Of a stretch of DNA of 26,943 bases, positions 1-7,474 are shown piece after piece (position 1 is the stretch's first letter; each line of letters opens with the position of its first letter). Origin of the DNA: Deltaproteobacteria bacterium (GTDB taxonomy: Bacteria; Desulfobacterota; GWC2-55-46). The stretch covers positions 1-26,943 of the forward strand of contig JACRNN010000037.1 in NCBI GenBank assembly GCA_016234955.1. Direction: 5' to 3'. The notes under the pieces were generated by a model, which saw only the letters and a program-made list of their open reading frames with translations, did no database searches and was not told the origin of the DNA. The position numbers and the translations under genes are program-made.

Positions 1-1402
1 GATGGACTGGGACAAGTTCGAGGATACGGTCAAAAAGGCCGTCCACTTCCTCGACAACGTCATAGAGATGAACAGCTACCCCATCCCGCAGATAGAGAAG
101 GTCACCAAGTCCAACAGGAAGATAGGGCTCGGGGTCATGGGCTTCGCGGACATGCTCATAAGGCTCGGCGTCCCTTATAACTCCGAGGAGGCAATAACGC
201 TCGCCGAGGATATAATGGCGTTCATACAGGAAAAGGGGAGGGAGGCCTCGGTGGACCTCGGGCTAAAGCGCGGCTCCTTCCCGAACTTCAAGGGCTCAGT
301 CTACGACGGCAGGAAAAAGGCCGTCAGAAACGCCACCGTCACGACGATAGCCCCGACCGGGACCATTTCCATAATCTCCGGGTGCTCTTCCGGCATAGAG
401 CCCCTCTTCGCGCTCGCCTTCACGAGGAACGTCATGGAGGGGACCGAGCTCCTCGAGGTGAACCCGCTCTTCGAGGAGGCGGCGCGCGACAGGGGCTTTG
501 ACAGCGCCGAGATAATGAAGGAGGTAGCCTCCTCCGGCACCCTCCACGACGTGGCCGGGATACCGGGCGACGTCAAAAAGGTCTTTGTCACGGCGCACGA
601 TATAACCCCTGAGTGGCACATCAGGATGCAGGCCGCGTTCCAGAAGTATACGGACAACGCGGTCAGCAAGACCGTGAACTTCCCCAACGAGGCGACGGTC
701 GAGGACGTGATGAAGGTATATCTCGCCGCCTACAGGCTCGGGTGCAAGGGGGTGACGGTATACAGGGACGGCTCAAGGGACGTCCAGGTGCTGAACAAGG
801 GGAGCGAGAAGCCCACAGCCCTTAGGGGCGAGGGCGTGGCCGTGGAGGCGATAGTGGAGCGTCACCCCGCGTTGCCGCACAAGCCCAAGTCCAGGGGAGA
901 GGTCGCCTTCGGCGTGACCAAGAAGATGAAGACCGGTTGCGGCAACCTCTACGTGACGATAAACGAGGACGAAGAGGGCAGGCCGTTCGAGATATTCACC
1001 CAGATAGGCAAGGCCGGGGGGTGCGTGGCCTCGCAGTGCGAGGCCATGGGCAGGATGACCTCGCTCGCCCTCCGAAGCGGGGTGGAGGCGCAGGATATAG
1101 TAAGGCAGATGCGCGGCATAAGCTGTCACCTGCCGGTCGGCTACGGCAACGGCAAGGTGATGTCGTGCGCTGACGCCGTGGCCCAGGCCATGGAGTGGTA
1201 TCTCGGCCTCAAGATGAATAGCAACAACACCCTGTCGTTAGGGGGGCTTCCGGGGGGCTATGCGCTGGAGAGCCACAGGGTCGACCTCTCGCTCGCCCCG
1301 GAGATACTCAAGCGCGGCGCCTGCCCGGACTGCGGCGGCACGGTAGAGCACGCGGACGGGTGCGTGGTATGCAGGGGCTGCGGGTATTCAGAGTGCGGTT
1401 AG
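1..1402 (+). CDS. nrdJ: Adenosylcobalamin-dependent (class II) ribonucleotide reductase, C-terminal part
   Basis: This gene reduces ribonucleotides to deoxyribonucleotides using a B12-derived radical, so it works with or without oxygen. The reading frame is open at the window edge, so the 5' third is missing and the first ATG (position 2) is internal. About 466 residues remain. Visible are the barrel segment GLGVMGFADMLIRLG (residues 43-57), the PTGTISIISGCSSGIEP loop (about 117-133), then a TSCPD-type domain (KTGCGNLYVTINEDEEGRPF onward, about 310-400). The end is a Cys-rich zinc-ribbon tail (CPDC...CVVCRGCGYSECG) that, by family knowledge, carries the redox-active cysteines that recycle the active site. 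A strong intrinsic terminator follows 23 bp after the stop, so it is the last gene of its transcript. Family assignment is secure. Confidence 0.95.
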   Translation, partial: MDWDKFEDTVKKAVHFLDNVIEMNSYPIPQIEKVTKSNRKIGLGVMGFADMLIRLGVPYNSEEAITLAEDIMAFIQEKGREASVDLGLKRGSFPNFKGSVYDGRKKAVRNATVTTIAPTGTISIISGCSSGIEPLFALAFTRNVMEGTELLEVNPLFEEAARDRGFDSAEIMKEVASSGTLHDVAGIPGDVKKVFVTAHDITPEWHIRMQAAFQKYTDNAVSKTVNFPNEATVEDVMKVYLAAYRLGCKGVTVYRDGSRDVQVLNKGSEKPTALRGEGVAVEAIVERHPALPHKPKSRGEVAFGVTKKMKTGCGNLYVTINEDEEGRPFEIFTQIGKAGGCVASQCEAMGRMTSLALRSGVEAQDIVRQMRGISCHLPVGYGNGKVMSCADAVAQAMEWYLGLKMNSNNTLSLGGLPGGYALESHRVDLSLAPEILKRGACPDCGGTVEHADGCVVCRGCGYSECG

Positions 1403-1425
1403 CGAAGAAATATCGGGTTGTTGAG

Positions 1426-1463
1426 AAAAGCGCCCTCCCTTTTCAAGGGAGGGCGCTTTTTTT
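1426..1463 (+). terminator. Intrinsic terminator of nrdJ
   Basis: A perfect 16 bp stem (1426-1441 with 1445-1460, core GCGCCCTCCC) closes on a 3-nt loop and runs into a T tract (1457-1463). The A-rich 5' side means it could also act on the opposite strand, but no gene converges here. Confidence 0.9.
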
Positions 1464-1552
1464 CATGGAAGAGGATTTCATGAGACGCCGGACGCCTATT
1501 CGACGCGAGGCGCACCGCGCCTGATTAGACCCCAAAGGAAACACTAAAAGCC

Positions 1553-1581
1553 TTGACGAAAACCGGGCGTTCAGATATCTT
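1553..1581 (+). promoter_or_regulatory. Candidate glmU promoter
   Basis: TTGACG (1553-1558) and TATCTT (1576-1581) are separated by 17 bp. The predicted start point falls only a few bases before the glmU ATG, implying a leaderless or near-leaderless mRNA; the weak AAGGG just before the ATG fits that. The match is moderate and could be chance. Confidence 0.3.
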
Positions 1582-1590
1582 TTAAGGGTT

Positions 1591-2997
1591 ATGAAAGAGC
1601 TCGCAGCCATAGTCCTTGCGGCCGGCAAGGGCACGAGGATGAAGTCGAAGATGCCGAAGGTCCTGCACAGGGTGGCGGGCTCTCCGATGCTCTACTACCC
1701 TTTGAGCGTCCTGAAGGGTCTCAAGGCAAAGAGGGTGATAGTCGTCGTGGGCCACGGCGCCGCGCAGGTGAGGGCCGCCTTTGCGCACGAGAAGGCCGAG
1801 TTCGTGACGCAGGCCGAACAGCTCGGCACTGGTCACGCGGTCAAGACCGCTGTAAAGGGGCTTGCCGGTTTCAGGGGGGATATACTGATACTCTCCGGGG
1901 ACGTGCCTCTCATAACCGGGGAGACAATAAAGGCCCTGCGCACGATACACCGAGGCGCGTCCCTGAAGAAAAGGCCCGCGCTCTCGATGGTCACGGCCCT
2001 GCTCGAAGACCCGTTGGGGTACGGCAGGGTCATAAGGGATGAGCACGGGGCCGTCGTGCGTGTCGTTGAGGACAGGGATTGCAGCCCGCTACAGAGGGAG
2101 ATAAACGAGGTGAACGCGGGCATATACCTCGTCTCATCAAAGTTCCTTCTCGGAAACATAGGCAAGGTCGGCAACAGGAACGCCCAGGGGGAGTATTATC
2201 TGCCCGACCTGATAGAGATAGCCGTGAAGTCCGGGGAGAAGGTCTCGGCCCTCACCCACCTCTATCCGGAAGAGGTCTTCGGTATAAACAACAGGGTCGA
2301 GCTCGCCAGGGCCGATAAGATTATGAGAAAGAGGACTGCCGAGGCGCTCATGATGGGCGGCGTCACCATAATCGACCCGGATTCCACTTATATAGACGCG
2401 CAGGTCAGGGCCGGGGCCGATACGATCATCTATCCGGGCGTCCATCTCATCGGCGATACCGTCATAGGCGAGGATTGCGTCATAGAGGAGAACGTGAGGA
2501 TCGAGGACTCGTCCATCGGGGACGACTCTATTGTAAAGAGCCACTCCATAATCGAAGATAGCACAGCCGGGAAAGAGGTGTCGATTGGGCCTTTCGCAAG
2601 GTTGAGGCCCGGCAGCGTTATAAAAGACAAGGCCCGCATAGGGAATTTCGTTGAGGTCAAAAAGACGGTGGTGGGCAAGGGGAGCAAGGCCAACCACCTG
2701 ACCTACCTCGGGGACTCGGTCATTGGGGAGGGGGTCAACATAGGCGCGGGCACCATAACCTGCAATTACGACGGCTTCAGCAAGCACACGACTACGATTG
2801 AGGACGGCGCGTTCATAGGGAGCGACAGCCAGCTCGTGGCCCCTGTGAGGGTCGGCAAGGGCGCGTACGTCGGCTCGGGCACCACCGTCACCAGGGACGT
2901 GCCCCCGAACTCGCTTGTGACGACGAGGGCCGAGGAGCGTGTCATCGAGGGGTGGGCGGAGAGGAAGAGGCGGAAGGGGCGGAAGAAGGGGCATTGA
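1591..2997 (+). CDS. glmU: Bifunctional N-acetylglucosamine-1-phosphate uridyltransferase / glucosamine-1-phosphate acetyltransferase
   Basis: GlmU makes UDP-GlcNAc, the precursor of peptidoglycan and lipopolysaccharide, in two steps: acetylation of GlcN-1-P and then uridylylation. The 468-residue length is normal. The N-terminal nucleotidyltransferase domain carries the signature LAAGKGTRMKSKMPKVLH (residues 8-25), EQLGTGHAV and LSGDVPLI. From about residue 250 the protein is a left-handed beta-helix of hexapeptide repeats (VIGEDCVIEENVRIEDSSIG and so on) with the acetyltransferase signature NYDGFSKHTT near residue 395. The C-terminal tail is very basic (RKRRKGRKKGH). The start is fixed by the usual position of the signature. 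It lies 475 bp upstream of glmS, which supplies its substrate pathway; the spacer is full of repeats, so co-transcription is uncertain. Confidence 0.97.
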   Translation: MKELAAIVLAAGKGTRMKSKMPKVLHRVAGSPMLYYPLSVLKGLKAKRVIVVVGHGAAQVRAAFAHEKAEFVTQAEQLGTGHAVKTAVKGLAGFRGDILILSGDVPLITGETIKALRTIHRGASLKKRPALSMVTALLEDPLGYGRVIRDEHGAVVRVVEDRDCSPLQREINEVNAGIYLVSSKFLLGNIGKVGNRNAQGEYYLPDLIEIAVKSGEKVSALTHLYPEEVFGINNRVELARADKIMRKRTAEALMMGGVTIIDPDSTYIDAQVRAGADTIIYPGVHLIGDTVIGEDCVIEENVRIEDSSIGDDSIVKSHSIIEDSTAGKEVSIGPFARLRPGSVIKDKARIGNFVEVKKTVVGKGSKANHLTYLGDSVIGEGVNIGAGTITCNYDGFSKHTTTIEDGAFIGSDSQLVAPVRVGKGAYVGSGTTVTRDVPPNSLVTTRAEERVIEGWAERKRRKGRKKGH

Positions 2998-3020
2998 AGA
3001 TATTTGGCGATTGAGGCGGG

Positions 3021-3054
3021 TAGGATGGGTTGAGCGAAGCGAAGCCCATCGTTC
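3021..3054 (+). repeat. Dispersed 34 bp repeat, copy A
   Basis: The unit begins TAGGATGGGTTGAGCGAAGC and continues to ...CATCGTTC. It matches 3143-3176 in the same orientation without a mismatch over 34 bp, and 3288-3317 inverted over 30 bp. GATGGG at the 3' end, read inverted, mirrors the 5' half, so each copy is itself an imperfect palindrome. This is the style of interspersed repeat seen in many environmental genomes. Confidence 0.85.
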
Positions 3055-3095
3055 GCGTTGGACTCCCGGATGAGGAAAGATACCGGAGTGGAGTA

Positions 3096-3118
3096 GGGCG
3101 GGTCACACCCGCCGCCAC
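3096..3118. repeat. GGGTC/ACACCC palindromic repeat, copy 1
   Basis: The core GGGCGGGTCACACCCGCC is a near-perfect palindrome (GGCGGGT / ACCCGCC). The 22-base unit recurs at 3352-3373. It can form a tight hairpin but has no T tract. Confidence 0.75.
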
Positions 3119-3142
3119 ACCAGATACATAGGCCGTAGGCCG

Positions 3143-3176
3143 TAGGATGGGTTGAGCGAAGCGAAGCCCATCGTTC
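3143..3176 (+). repeat. Dispersed 34 bp repeat, copy B
   Basis: Identical to copy A at 3021-3054 over 34 bp and in the same orientation, 88 bp away from it. It directly follows a GGCCGTA tandem duplication. Confidence 0.85.
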
Positions 3177-3287
3177 ATGGTTGATATTTTGGCGAGCGGA
3201 GCCCACCCTTGTATACAGGAGAGCGTCTTATTGAATTGGGCCGCTTGCGCGGATGATGTCGCCGTGGGCGAGAGATGACGATTTTGT

Positions 3288-3317
3288 GATGGGCTTCGCT
3301 TCGCTCAACCCATCCTA
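3288..3317 (-). repeat. Dispersed repeat, inverted copy C
   Basis: Reverse complement of the first 30 bp of copies A and B, without mismatch. A/B and C could pair over about 30 bp in a transcript crossing the glmU-glmS spacer. Confidence 0.85.
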
Positions 3318-3351
3318 CTATACTGCAAGTTGCTATGAAAAACATTGAGAC

Positions 3352-3373
3352 GGGCGGGTCACACCCGCCGCCA
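3352..3373. repeat. GGGTC/ACACCC palindromic repeat, copy 2
   Basis: Same unit as 3096-3118, same orientation. Confidence 0.75.
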
Positions 3374-3387
3374 TATTAGCGCCATAC

Positions 3388-3421
3388 GATGCGCTTCGTT
3401 CCTCAGCGCATCGTTCGCGTT
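3388..3421. repeat. GATGCGCT palindrome sharing a tail with the 34 bp repeat
   Basis: GATGCGCT (3388-3395) pairs with AGCGCATC (3405-3412). The following GTTCGCGTT also follows copy A (3051-3059), which suggests modular relatives of one repeat family. Confidence 0.55.
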
Positions 3422-3472
3422 AAGCTTTAACCACCACCTCGATACAAAACCTCTAATGGGAGTCTACAATAC

Positions 3473-5293
3473 ATGTGCGGGATAGTGGCGTACTCAGGGC
3501 CGAAAAACGCCTGCGAAGTGCTCCTTGACGGACTGAAGAGGCTTGAGTACAGGGGGTATGACTCCTCTGGCATCGCCGTCATCAAGGACAACGGGATAGA
3601 GCTTAGAAGGAGCGTGGGCAAGCTCGATAAGCTCGTAGCCGAGGTCAATAAAAGGCCGGTCGAAGGCCGTATCGGCATAGGGCACACCCGCTGGGCCACC
3701 CACGGCAGGCCCTCGGAGCAGAACGCCCACCCCCACGTCGAGGGCGGGGTCGCCGTGGTGCATAACGGCATAATAGAGAACTACCTCGTTCTGAAGGAAG
3801 AGCTTCAGAAGCAGGGGGCGAAGTTCAAGTCCGAGACCGACACCGAGATATTGAGCCACCTCATACACAGGGAGATAAAAAAGGGCAGGGGCCTCGAAGA
3901 CGCCGTCAGGGAGGCCGTAAAGCACATCAAGGGGACCTACGCCATCGCCGCGATAAGCGAGGCTGAGCCGGACAGGATAGTCGGGGCGCGGATGGAGTGC
4001 CCCCTTATCCTCGGCATAGGCAGGGACGAGGCCGTGCTCGCCTCGGACATACCGCCGATACTCAACCTGACGAGGAAGGCTGTTTTCTTGAACGACGGCG
4101 AGATGGTGACGATCACCGGGCAGGACGCAAAGATCACCACCTTCGACGGCAAAGAGGTCAAGAGGGCCCCCTCGGTCATAGACTGGTCGCCTGTGATGGC
4201 CGAGAAGGGCGGGTACCGCCACTTCATGCTCAAGGAGATATTCGAGCAACCGAGGGCCATAACCGACACCTTCAGGGGCATCATAAAAGAGGAGAGCGGG
4301 GACGTATTCCTCAACAGGTTCGACATCCCCATCGACGGGATAGAGCGGATATACATAATCGCCTGCGGCACGTCTTGGCACGCGGGCCTTGTGGGGAAGT
4401 TCTACTTCGAGGACTTCATGAGGGTCCCGGTCGAGGTAGACCTCGCCTCCGAGTTCCGGTACCGCAACCCGCTTGTGGACGGTAAGACCCTCGTCGTCTC
4501 CATCTCACAGTCCGGCGAGACCGCCGACACCCTGGCCGCTATAAAGGAGGCCAGGAAAAGGGGCGCCCATACGATCGCCGTATGCAACGTCATGGAGAGT
4601 AGCCTCACGAGGGAGGCCCACTGGTCCCTGATGACGCACGCTGGCCCGGAGATAGGGGTGGCCTCAACCAAGGCCTTCACCACACAGCTCACGGCGCTCT
4701 ATCTCCTCGGCGTATACTTCGGCAGAAGGTCGGGCAACGTAACGATTGAAGTCGGCAAGGCGCTCATACAGGACCTTGTAAGGCTCCCCAAGAGGATAGA
4801 AGAGGCGCTTGACAGGGCGGGGTACGTCGAGGCGCTTGCAAAGAAGTACTTCCACTTCAGGGACTTCATCTACCTCGGCAGGGGGATGAACTACCCGATA
4901 GCCCTCGAGGGCGCGCTAAAGCTCAAGGAGATATCCTACATCCACGCCGAAGGCTATGCCGCGGGCGAGATGAAGCACGGCCCCATAGCATTGATAGACG
5001 AGGACATGCCGGTGGTGGCCCTGGCGCCAAAGGGCCCAAGCTACCCCAAGATGCTCGGCAATATGGAAGAGGTGAAGGCGCGCGGGGGGCGCCTCATCGC
5101 CATAGTGAACGATAACGACGCCGAGGCCTCAGGCAGGGCGGACGATATAATAACGGTCCCGGAGTGCGCGCCCCACTTGACGCCGATACTCCTCTCGGTG
5201 CCGCTTCAGCTACTGGCCTATCACATAGCGGTATTGAAAGGGACGGACGTGGACCAGCCGAGGAACCTCGCCAAGAGCGTCACGGTGGAGTGA
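3473..5293 (+). CDS. glmS: Glutamine-fructose-6-phosphate aminotransferase (isomerizing)
   Basis: GlmS converts fructose-6-phosphate plus glutamine to glucosamine-6-phosphate, the first committed step to UDP-GlcNAc. The start is fixed by MCGIVAYSG, in which Cys2 becomes the N-terminal nucleophile of the glutaminase domain; GGGAG lies 10 bp upstream. The glutaminase half (residues 2-220) shows HTRWATHG and HNGIIENY. The isomerase half has two SIS domains with CGTSWHAG (about 301-308), SQSGETADT and EGALKLKEISYIHAEGYAAGEMKHGP. It ends in the canonical LAKSVTVE. At 606 residues it is full length. A perfect bidirectional terminator follows, shared with convergent sodB. Confidence 0.98.
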   Translation: MCGIVAYSGPKNACEVLLDGLKRLEYRGYDSSGIAVIKDNGIELRRSVGKLDKLVAEVNKRPVEGRIGIGHTRWATHGRPSEQNAHPHVEGGVAVVHNGIIENYLVLKEELQKQGAKFKSETDTEILSHLIHREIKKGRGLEDAVREAVKHIKGTYAIAAISEAEPDRIVGARMECPLILGIGRDEAVLASDIPPILNLTRKAVFLNDGEMVTITGQDAKITTFDGKEVKRAPSVIDWSPVMAEKGGYRHFMLKEIFEQPRAITDTFRGIIKEESGDVFLNRFDIPIDGIERIYIIACGTSWHAGLVGKFYFEDFMRVPVEVDLASEFRYRNPLVDGKTLVVSISQSGETADTLAAIKEARKRGAHTIAVCNVMESSLTREAHWSLMTHAGPEIGVASTKAFTTQLTALYLLGVYFGRRSGNVTIEVGKALIQDLVRLPKRIEEALDRAGYVEALAKKYFHFRDFIYLGRGMNYPIALEGALKLKEISYIHAEGYAAGEMKHGPIALIDEDMPVVALAPKGPSYPKMLGNMEEVKARGGRLIAIVNDNDAEASGRADDIITVPECAPHLTPILLSVPLQLLAYHIAVLKGTDVDQPRNLAKSVTVE

Positions 5294-5350
5294 GGCCAGG
5301 GTAAACGGCCGTACCGGTTAAGACGCGCGGTATATTTATCCGCTTTCGTT

Positions 5351-5392
5351 AAAAACAGAGGCCCCTCCCTTTAGGGAGGGGCCTCTGTTTTT
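5351..5392. terminator. Bidirectional intrinsic terminator shared by glmS and sodB
   Basis: A perfect 20 bp inverted repeat (5351-5370 with 5373-5392) has A5 on the left and T5 on the right flank, so it is a terminator read from either strand. glmS ends 58 bp to the left and sodB (- strand) ends 42 bp to the right. Confidence 0.92.
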
Positions 5393-5433
5393 AAGCCTTT
5401 GGGATTTAAAGAAAGCGTCGCATGTTCAGCCTT

Positions 5434-6048
5434 TCAGCTCGCCGCGACCCTATTCATGCGGCCCAGGTCTATCTCCTCAAACCTCCGCGAGCAGACGGCC
5501 CATTCGATGTTCCTCATGAATGCGTCTATGTATGGGGGCCTCTTTACCCCGTAGTCTATGACGTAGGCGTGCTCATAGACGTCCAGCACCAGGATGGGGA
5601 CCACGTTTGCGGGCACATTGTTGTTGTGGGTGTCGAGGCAGTAGTTGTGGAGCCTTCCGTCATAGGCGCTTAAGCCCAGTATCACCCACCCGCGCGCGGC
5701 CATGCCGCAGGCCTTGAAGTTATCCGCCCACTTCTCGAAGGAGCCGAATTCCTTTGCCAGCATGTCGGCGAGTTTGCCTTTGGGCTTGATCTCCTTGCCG
5801 CCGAGGTTCTCGAAGTAGAACTCATGGAGTATCACGCCGTTCAAGGCGAAGGTCTCGTCGGCTTTAAGGGCCCTGAAGTCGCTGAATACCTGGTTCGCCT
5901 TCGTGATGTCCACGCTCCTCAAGCGCTCTTCTATCTCGTTCAATTTGTTCACGTACCCGGTGTAGAGGATATCCCTGTGCTGGGATATCTGGCTCTCTGA
6001 AATCCCGTCAAGCCCCTTAAGCTCGAATTTTTTGGGTTGATGCGCCAT
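5434..6048 (-). CDS. sodB: Superoxide dismutase, Fe/Mn family
   Basis: Dismutates superoxide to peroxide and oxygen in the cytoplasm (no signal peptide). At 204 residues it is normal length. Expected metal ligands are H24 (QHRD), H75 (VILHEFYFENLGG), D156 and H160 (DVYEHAYVIDYG), and the gating Tyr is in GYVNKLN (Y32). The usual KHH segment after the first ligand is DILY here, and the Trp of DVWEHAY is Tyr (DVYEHAY), so this belongs to a divergent subgroup. Metal preference cannot be told from sequence alone. The start is set by AGGAGG 7 bp upstream. It has its own promoter (6141-6169) and converges on glmS across a shared terminator. Confidence 0.93.
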   Translation of the reverse strand: MAHQPKKFELKGLDGISESQISQHRDILYTGYVNKLNEIEERLRSVDITKANQVFSDFRALKADETFALNGVILHEFYFENLGGKEIKPKGKLADMLAKEFGSFEKWADNFKACGMAARGWVILGLSAYDGRLHNYCLDTHNNNVPANVVPILVLDVYEHAYVIDYGVKRPPYIDAFMRNIEWAVCSRRFEEIDLGRMNRVAAS

Positions 6049-6140
6049 GTCAGGCCTCCTTCCTTGGTTATAGATTTTATAAGGTTATTAAAGGGTTATG
6101 CCGCCGCTGGATTTTTATGGACGCGACGGACGGATGTTAA

Positions 6141-6169
6141 ATTAAATCAGCTAAAACCGGATATGTCAA
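6141..6169 (-). promoter_or_regulatory. sodB promoter
   Basis: Read on the - strand: TTGACA (6169-6164), 17 bp, TTTAAT (6146-6141). This is a near-consensus sigma-70 promoter, about 93 bp before the sodB ATG, leaving an AT-rich leader of roughly 85 nt. Confidence 0.75.
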
Positions 6170-6198
6170 GGGAGCGGGGCGGATTTTATCGCGTGAGA

Positions 6199-6217
6199 GG
6201 GAGGGGGAGGGGGAGGG
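6199..6217 (+). other. G-quadruplex-forming motif
   Basis: Four G runs (3, 5, 5 and 3) are separated by single A residues, which meets the strict G4 pattern. It abuts the stop codon of the holin-like gene (which ends at 6218 on the - strand) and lies about 30 bp from the sodB -35 box. The G strand is the + strand. Confidence 0.6.
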
Positions 6218-6550
6218 CTACAAGAACCTGTTGAGGACTATGCTCAGTACGCTTATCACCACCGACCCGACGATCGCGGCAAGAAAGCCTGACACCACAA
6301 AGCCGTCCACTATATGTCCCACCGACCAGAGGATGAGGCCGTTTATCACGAGGGTGAAGAGACCGAGCGTTATGAGGCTTATAGGCAGGGTGAGGAGCAG
6401 GATGACGGGCCGTATGAAGATATTCATCAGGCCGAGGAGCACGGACGCCTTTACCGCGGGCCAGTAGCCTTCCACGGTTATGCCGGGCACGAGGTATGCC
6501 GCAAGGAATATCCCGGCCACGAGTATCAGCAGACGCAGTATTAGTTTCAT
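6218..6550 (-). CDS. Phage holin family / 4-TM membrane protein (PF04020, YvlD-like)
   Basis: A 110-residue, very hydrophobic inner-membrane protein with four predicted membrane segments (roughly residues 3-22, 31-50, 53-77 and 83-107). The family signature NIFIRPVILLLTLPISLITLGLF is recognisable at about 43-65, in two parts. The family is widespread in chromosomes and, despite its name, is not evidence of a prophage; its function is unknown. It starts 6 bp after the inositol monophosphatase stop, so the two are probably one operon. Confidence 0.85.
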   Translation of the reverse strand: MKLILRLLILVAGIFLAAYLVPGITVEGYWPAVKASVLLGLMNIFIRPVILLLTLPISLITLGLFTLVINGLILWSVGHIVDGFVVSGFLAAIVGSVVISVLSIVLNRFL

Positions 6551-6556
6551 AGGTCT

Positions 6557-7348
6557 TTACGGCTCTGAAAGGCCGCCGGGCTGTTTTGAGAGCACGTCGA
6601 GCATCTGCCGGTGGATAAGGCCGTTTGAGGCGAGGCATTCCCTGCCGTGGATGGAAAAAGGGCCGCCCTTGAAGTCGGTCACCACCCCGCCCGCTTCTCT
6701 TACTATAAGCCATGCGGCCGCCACGTCCCAGGGACGGAGCTTCATCTCCCAGAAGCCGTCGAACCTGCCGCACCCCACGTAGCTCAGGTCGAGCGCCGCC
6801 GCTCCGGCCCTCCTTATGGCCTGGGCCCTTACGGCGAACCTGCCGAAGTGGTCGAGGTTATTCTCCGTGGAGGAGCGGACGTCATAGGGGAAGCCCGTGG
6901 CCAGGAGTCCCTTGCCGAGAGAATCGATCCCGGAGACCGCTATCTTCACGTTGTTGAGGTACGCCCCCTTGCCGGCCTCGGCCACGAAGAGCTCGTCGAG
7001 CATCGGGTTGTAGACGACCCCGAGGACTACGGCGCCGTTATCCTCGAGCGCTATGGAGACGCAGAACCAGGGGAACCCGTGGGCGTAGTTGGTGGTGCCG
7101 TCGAGAGGGTCTATGACCCACCTGCGGCCGGAATTCGAGAGGAGCTCGGCGCCCTCCTCGGCGAGTATGCCGTGGTCGGGAAAGACCCGTTTTATCTCCT
7201 CCACGATTATCGACTCGGCCCGCGTGTCCATCTCGGTCACCAGGTCGACCGCGCCCTTGAACTCTATCCTCCCGGCGCGTCCAAGGTTCTCCCTGAGGAG
7301 AGCGCCCGCCTTCCTCGCGGCGTTTACGGCAATCTCTCTTATATCCAT
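6557..7348 (-). CDS. suhB: Inositol monophosphatase family protein (SuhB-like)
   Basis: A Mg2+-dependent phosphatase of the FIG superfamily. At 263 residues it is full length. Metal ligands are visible: E64/E65 in ILAEEGAE, D80/D83 in WVIDPLDGTTNYAHG and the C-terminal RPWDVAAAWLIVREAGG with its Asp. Substrates in bacteria vary (inositol-1-P, fructose-1,6-bisP, histidinol-P, NADP), and sequence alone does not decide. The SuhB name is by general similarity. The ATG at 7348 has only a weak Shine-Dalgarno (GGTTAA region). It heads a two-gene unit with the holin-like gene and lies downstream of the fmdB terminator. Confidence 0.88.
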   Translation of the reverse strand: MDIREIAVNAARKAGALLRENLGRAGRIEFKGAVDLVTEMDTRAESIIVEEIKRVFPDHGILAEEGAELLSNSGRRWVIDPLDGTTNYAHGFPWFCVSIALEDNGAVVLGVVYNPMLDELFVAEAGKGAYLNNVKIAVSGIDSLGKGLLATGFPYDVRSSTENNLDHFGRFAVRAQAIRRAGAAALDLSYVGCGRFDGFWEMKLRPWDVAAAWLIVREAGGVVTDFKGGPFSIHGRECLASNGLIHRQMLDVLSKQPGGLSEP

Positions 7349-7390
7349 TTAACCATATCCTGACCATCGCGTGAGATTTAACATGGGCGT

Positions 7391-7436
7391 AAAAAACTAT
7401 TGGCCCGGACTGTAAGTACATACGGTCCGGGCCAAA
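7391..7436 (-). terminator. Intrinsic terminator downstream of fmdB
   Basis: A 15 bp stem (7400-7414 with 7421-7435, one G-U pair, core GGCCCGGAC) is followed on the - strand by TAGTTTTTT. A second hairpin (7441-7451 with 7466-7476, ending in TTTT on the - strand) overlaps the fmdB stop, so the arrangement is tandem. Confidence 0.8.
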
Positions 7437-7474
7437 AGTCAAAAGGCTGTGCCCTGATGACGCGACACAGTCTT

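Larger units (their letters stand above)
2998..3472. other. Gene-free 475 bp spacer filled with dispersed repeats
   Basis: No credible gene is present. The spacer holds three copies of a 30-34 bp repeat, two copies of a GGGCGGGTCACACCCGCCGCC palindrome-like unit (listed separately), a tandem GGCCGTA duplication at 3131-3144, and an unrelated GCGCATC palindrome. A glmS ribosome-binding site (GGGAG, 3458-3462) lies at its end. I see no obvious glmS ribozyme signature. Confidence 0.7.

Noticed and set aside
2137..2994. Long antisense open frames opposite glmU (285 residues) and likewise opposite glmS, tkt and tal-pgi
   Set aside because: GC-rich coding DNA routinely gives long stop-free antisense frames; products are low-complexity and lack any family motif, while the opposite strand encodes a clear enzyme.
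3021..3317. CRISPR-like array in the glmU-glmS spacer
   Set aside because: The repeats occur in both orientations, are irregularly spaced (88 and about 110 bp apart), and are themselves palindromic; no cas genes.
3400..3472. glmS ribozyme or riboswitch upstream of glmS
   Set aside because: The sequence is mostly repeat-derived, and I could not recognise a glmS ribozyme core before the ribosome-binding site.
6037..6234. 65-residue frame on the + strand over the sodB leader
   Set aside because: It overlaps the sodB start, promoter and the G-rich tract, and its Arg/Gly end comes from the repeat-like G tract. No ribosome-binding site.
6218..6550. Prophage signal from the holin-like gene
   Set aside because: PF04020 proteins are common chromosomal genes; no endolysin, integrase or structural gene is beside it.
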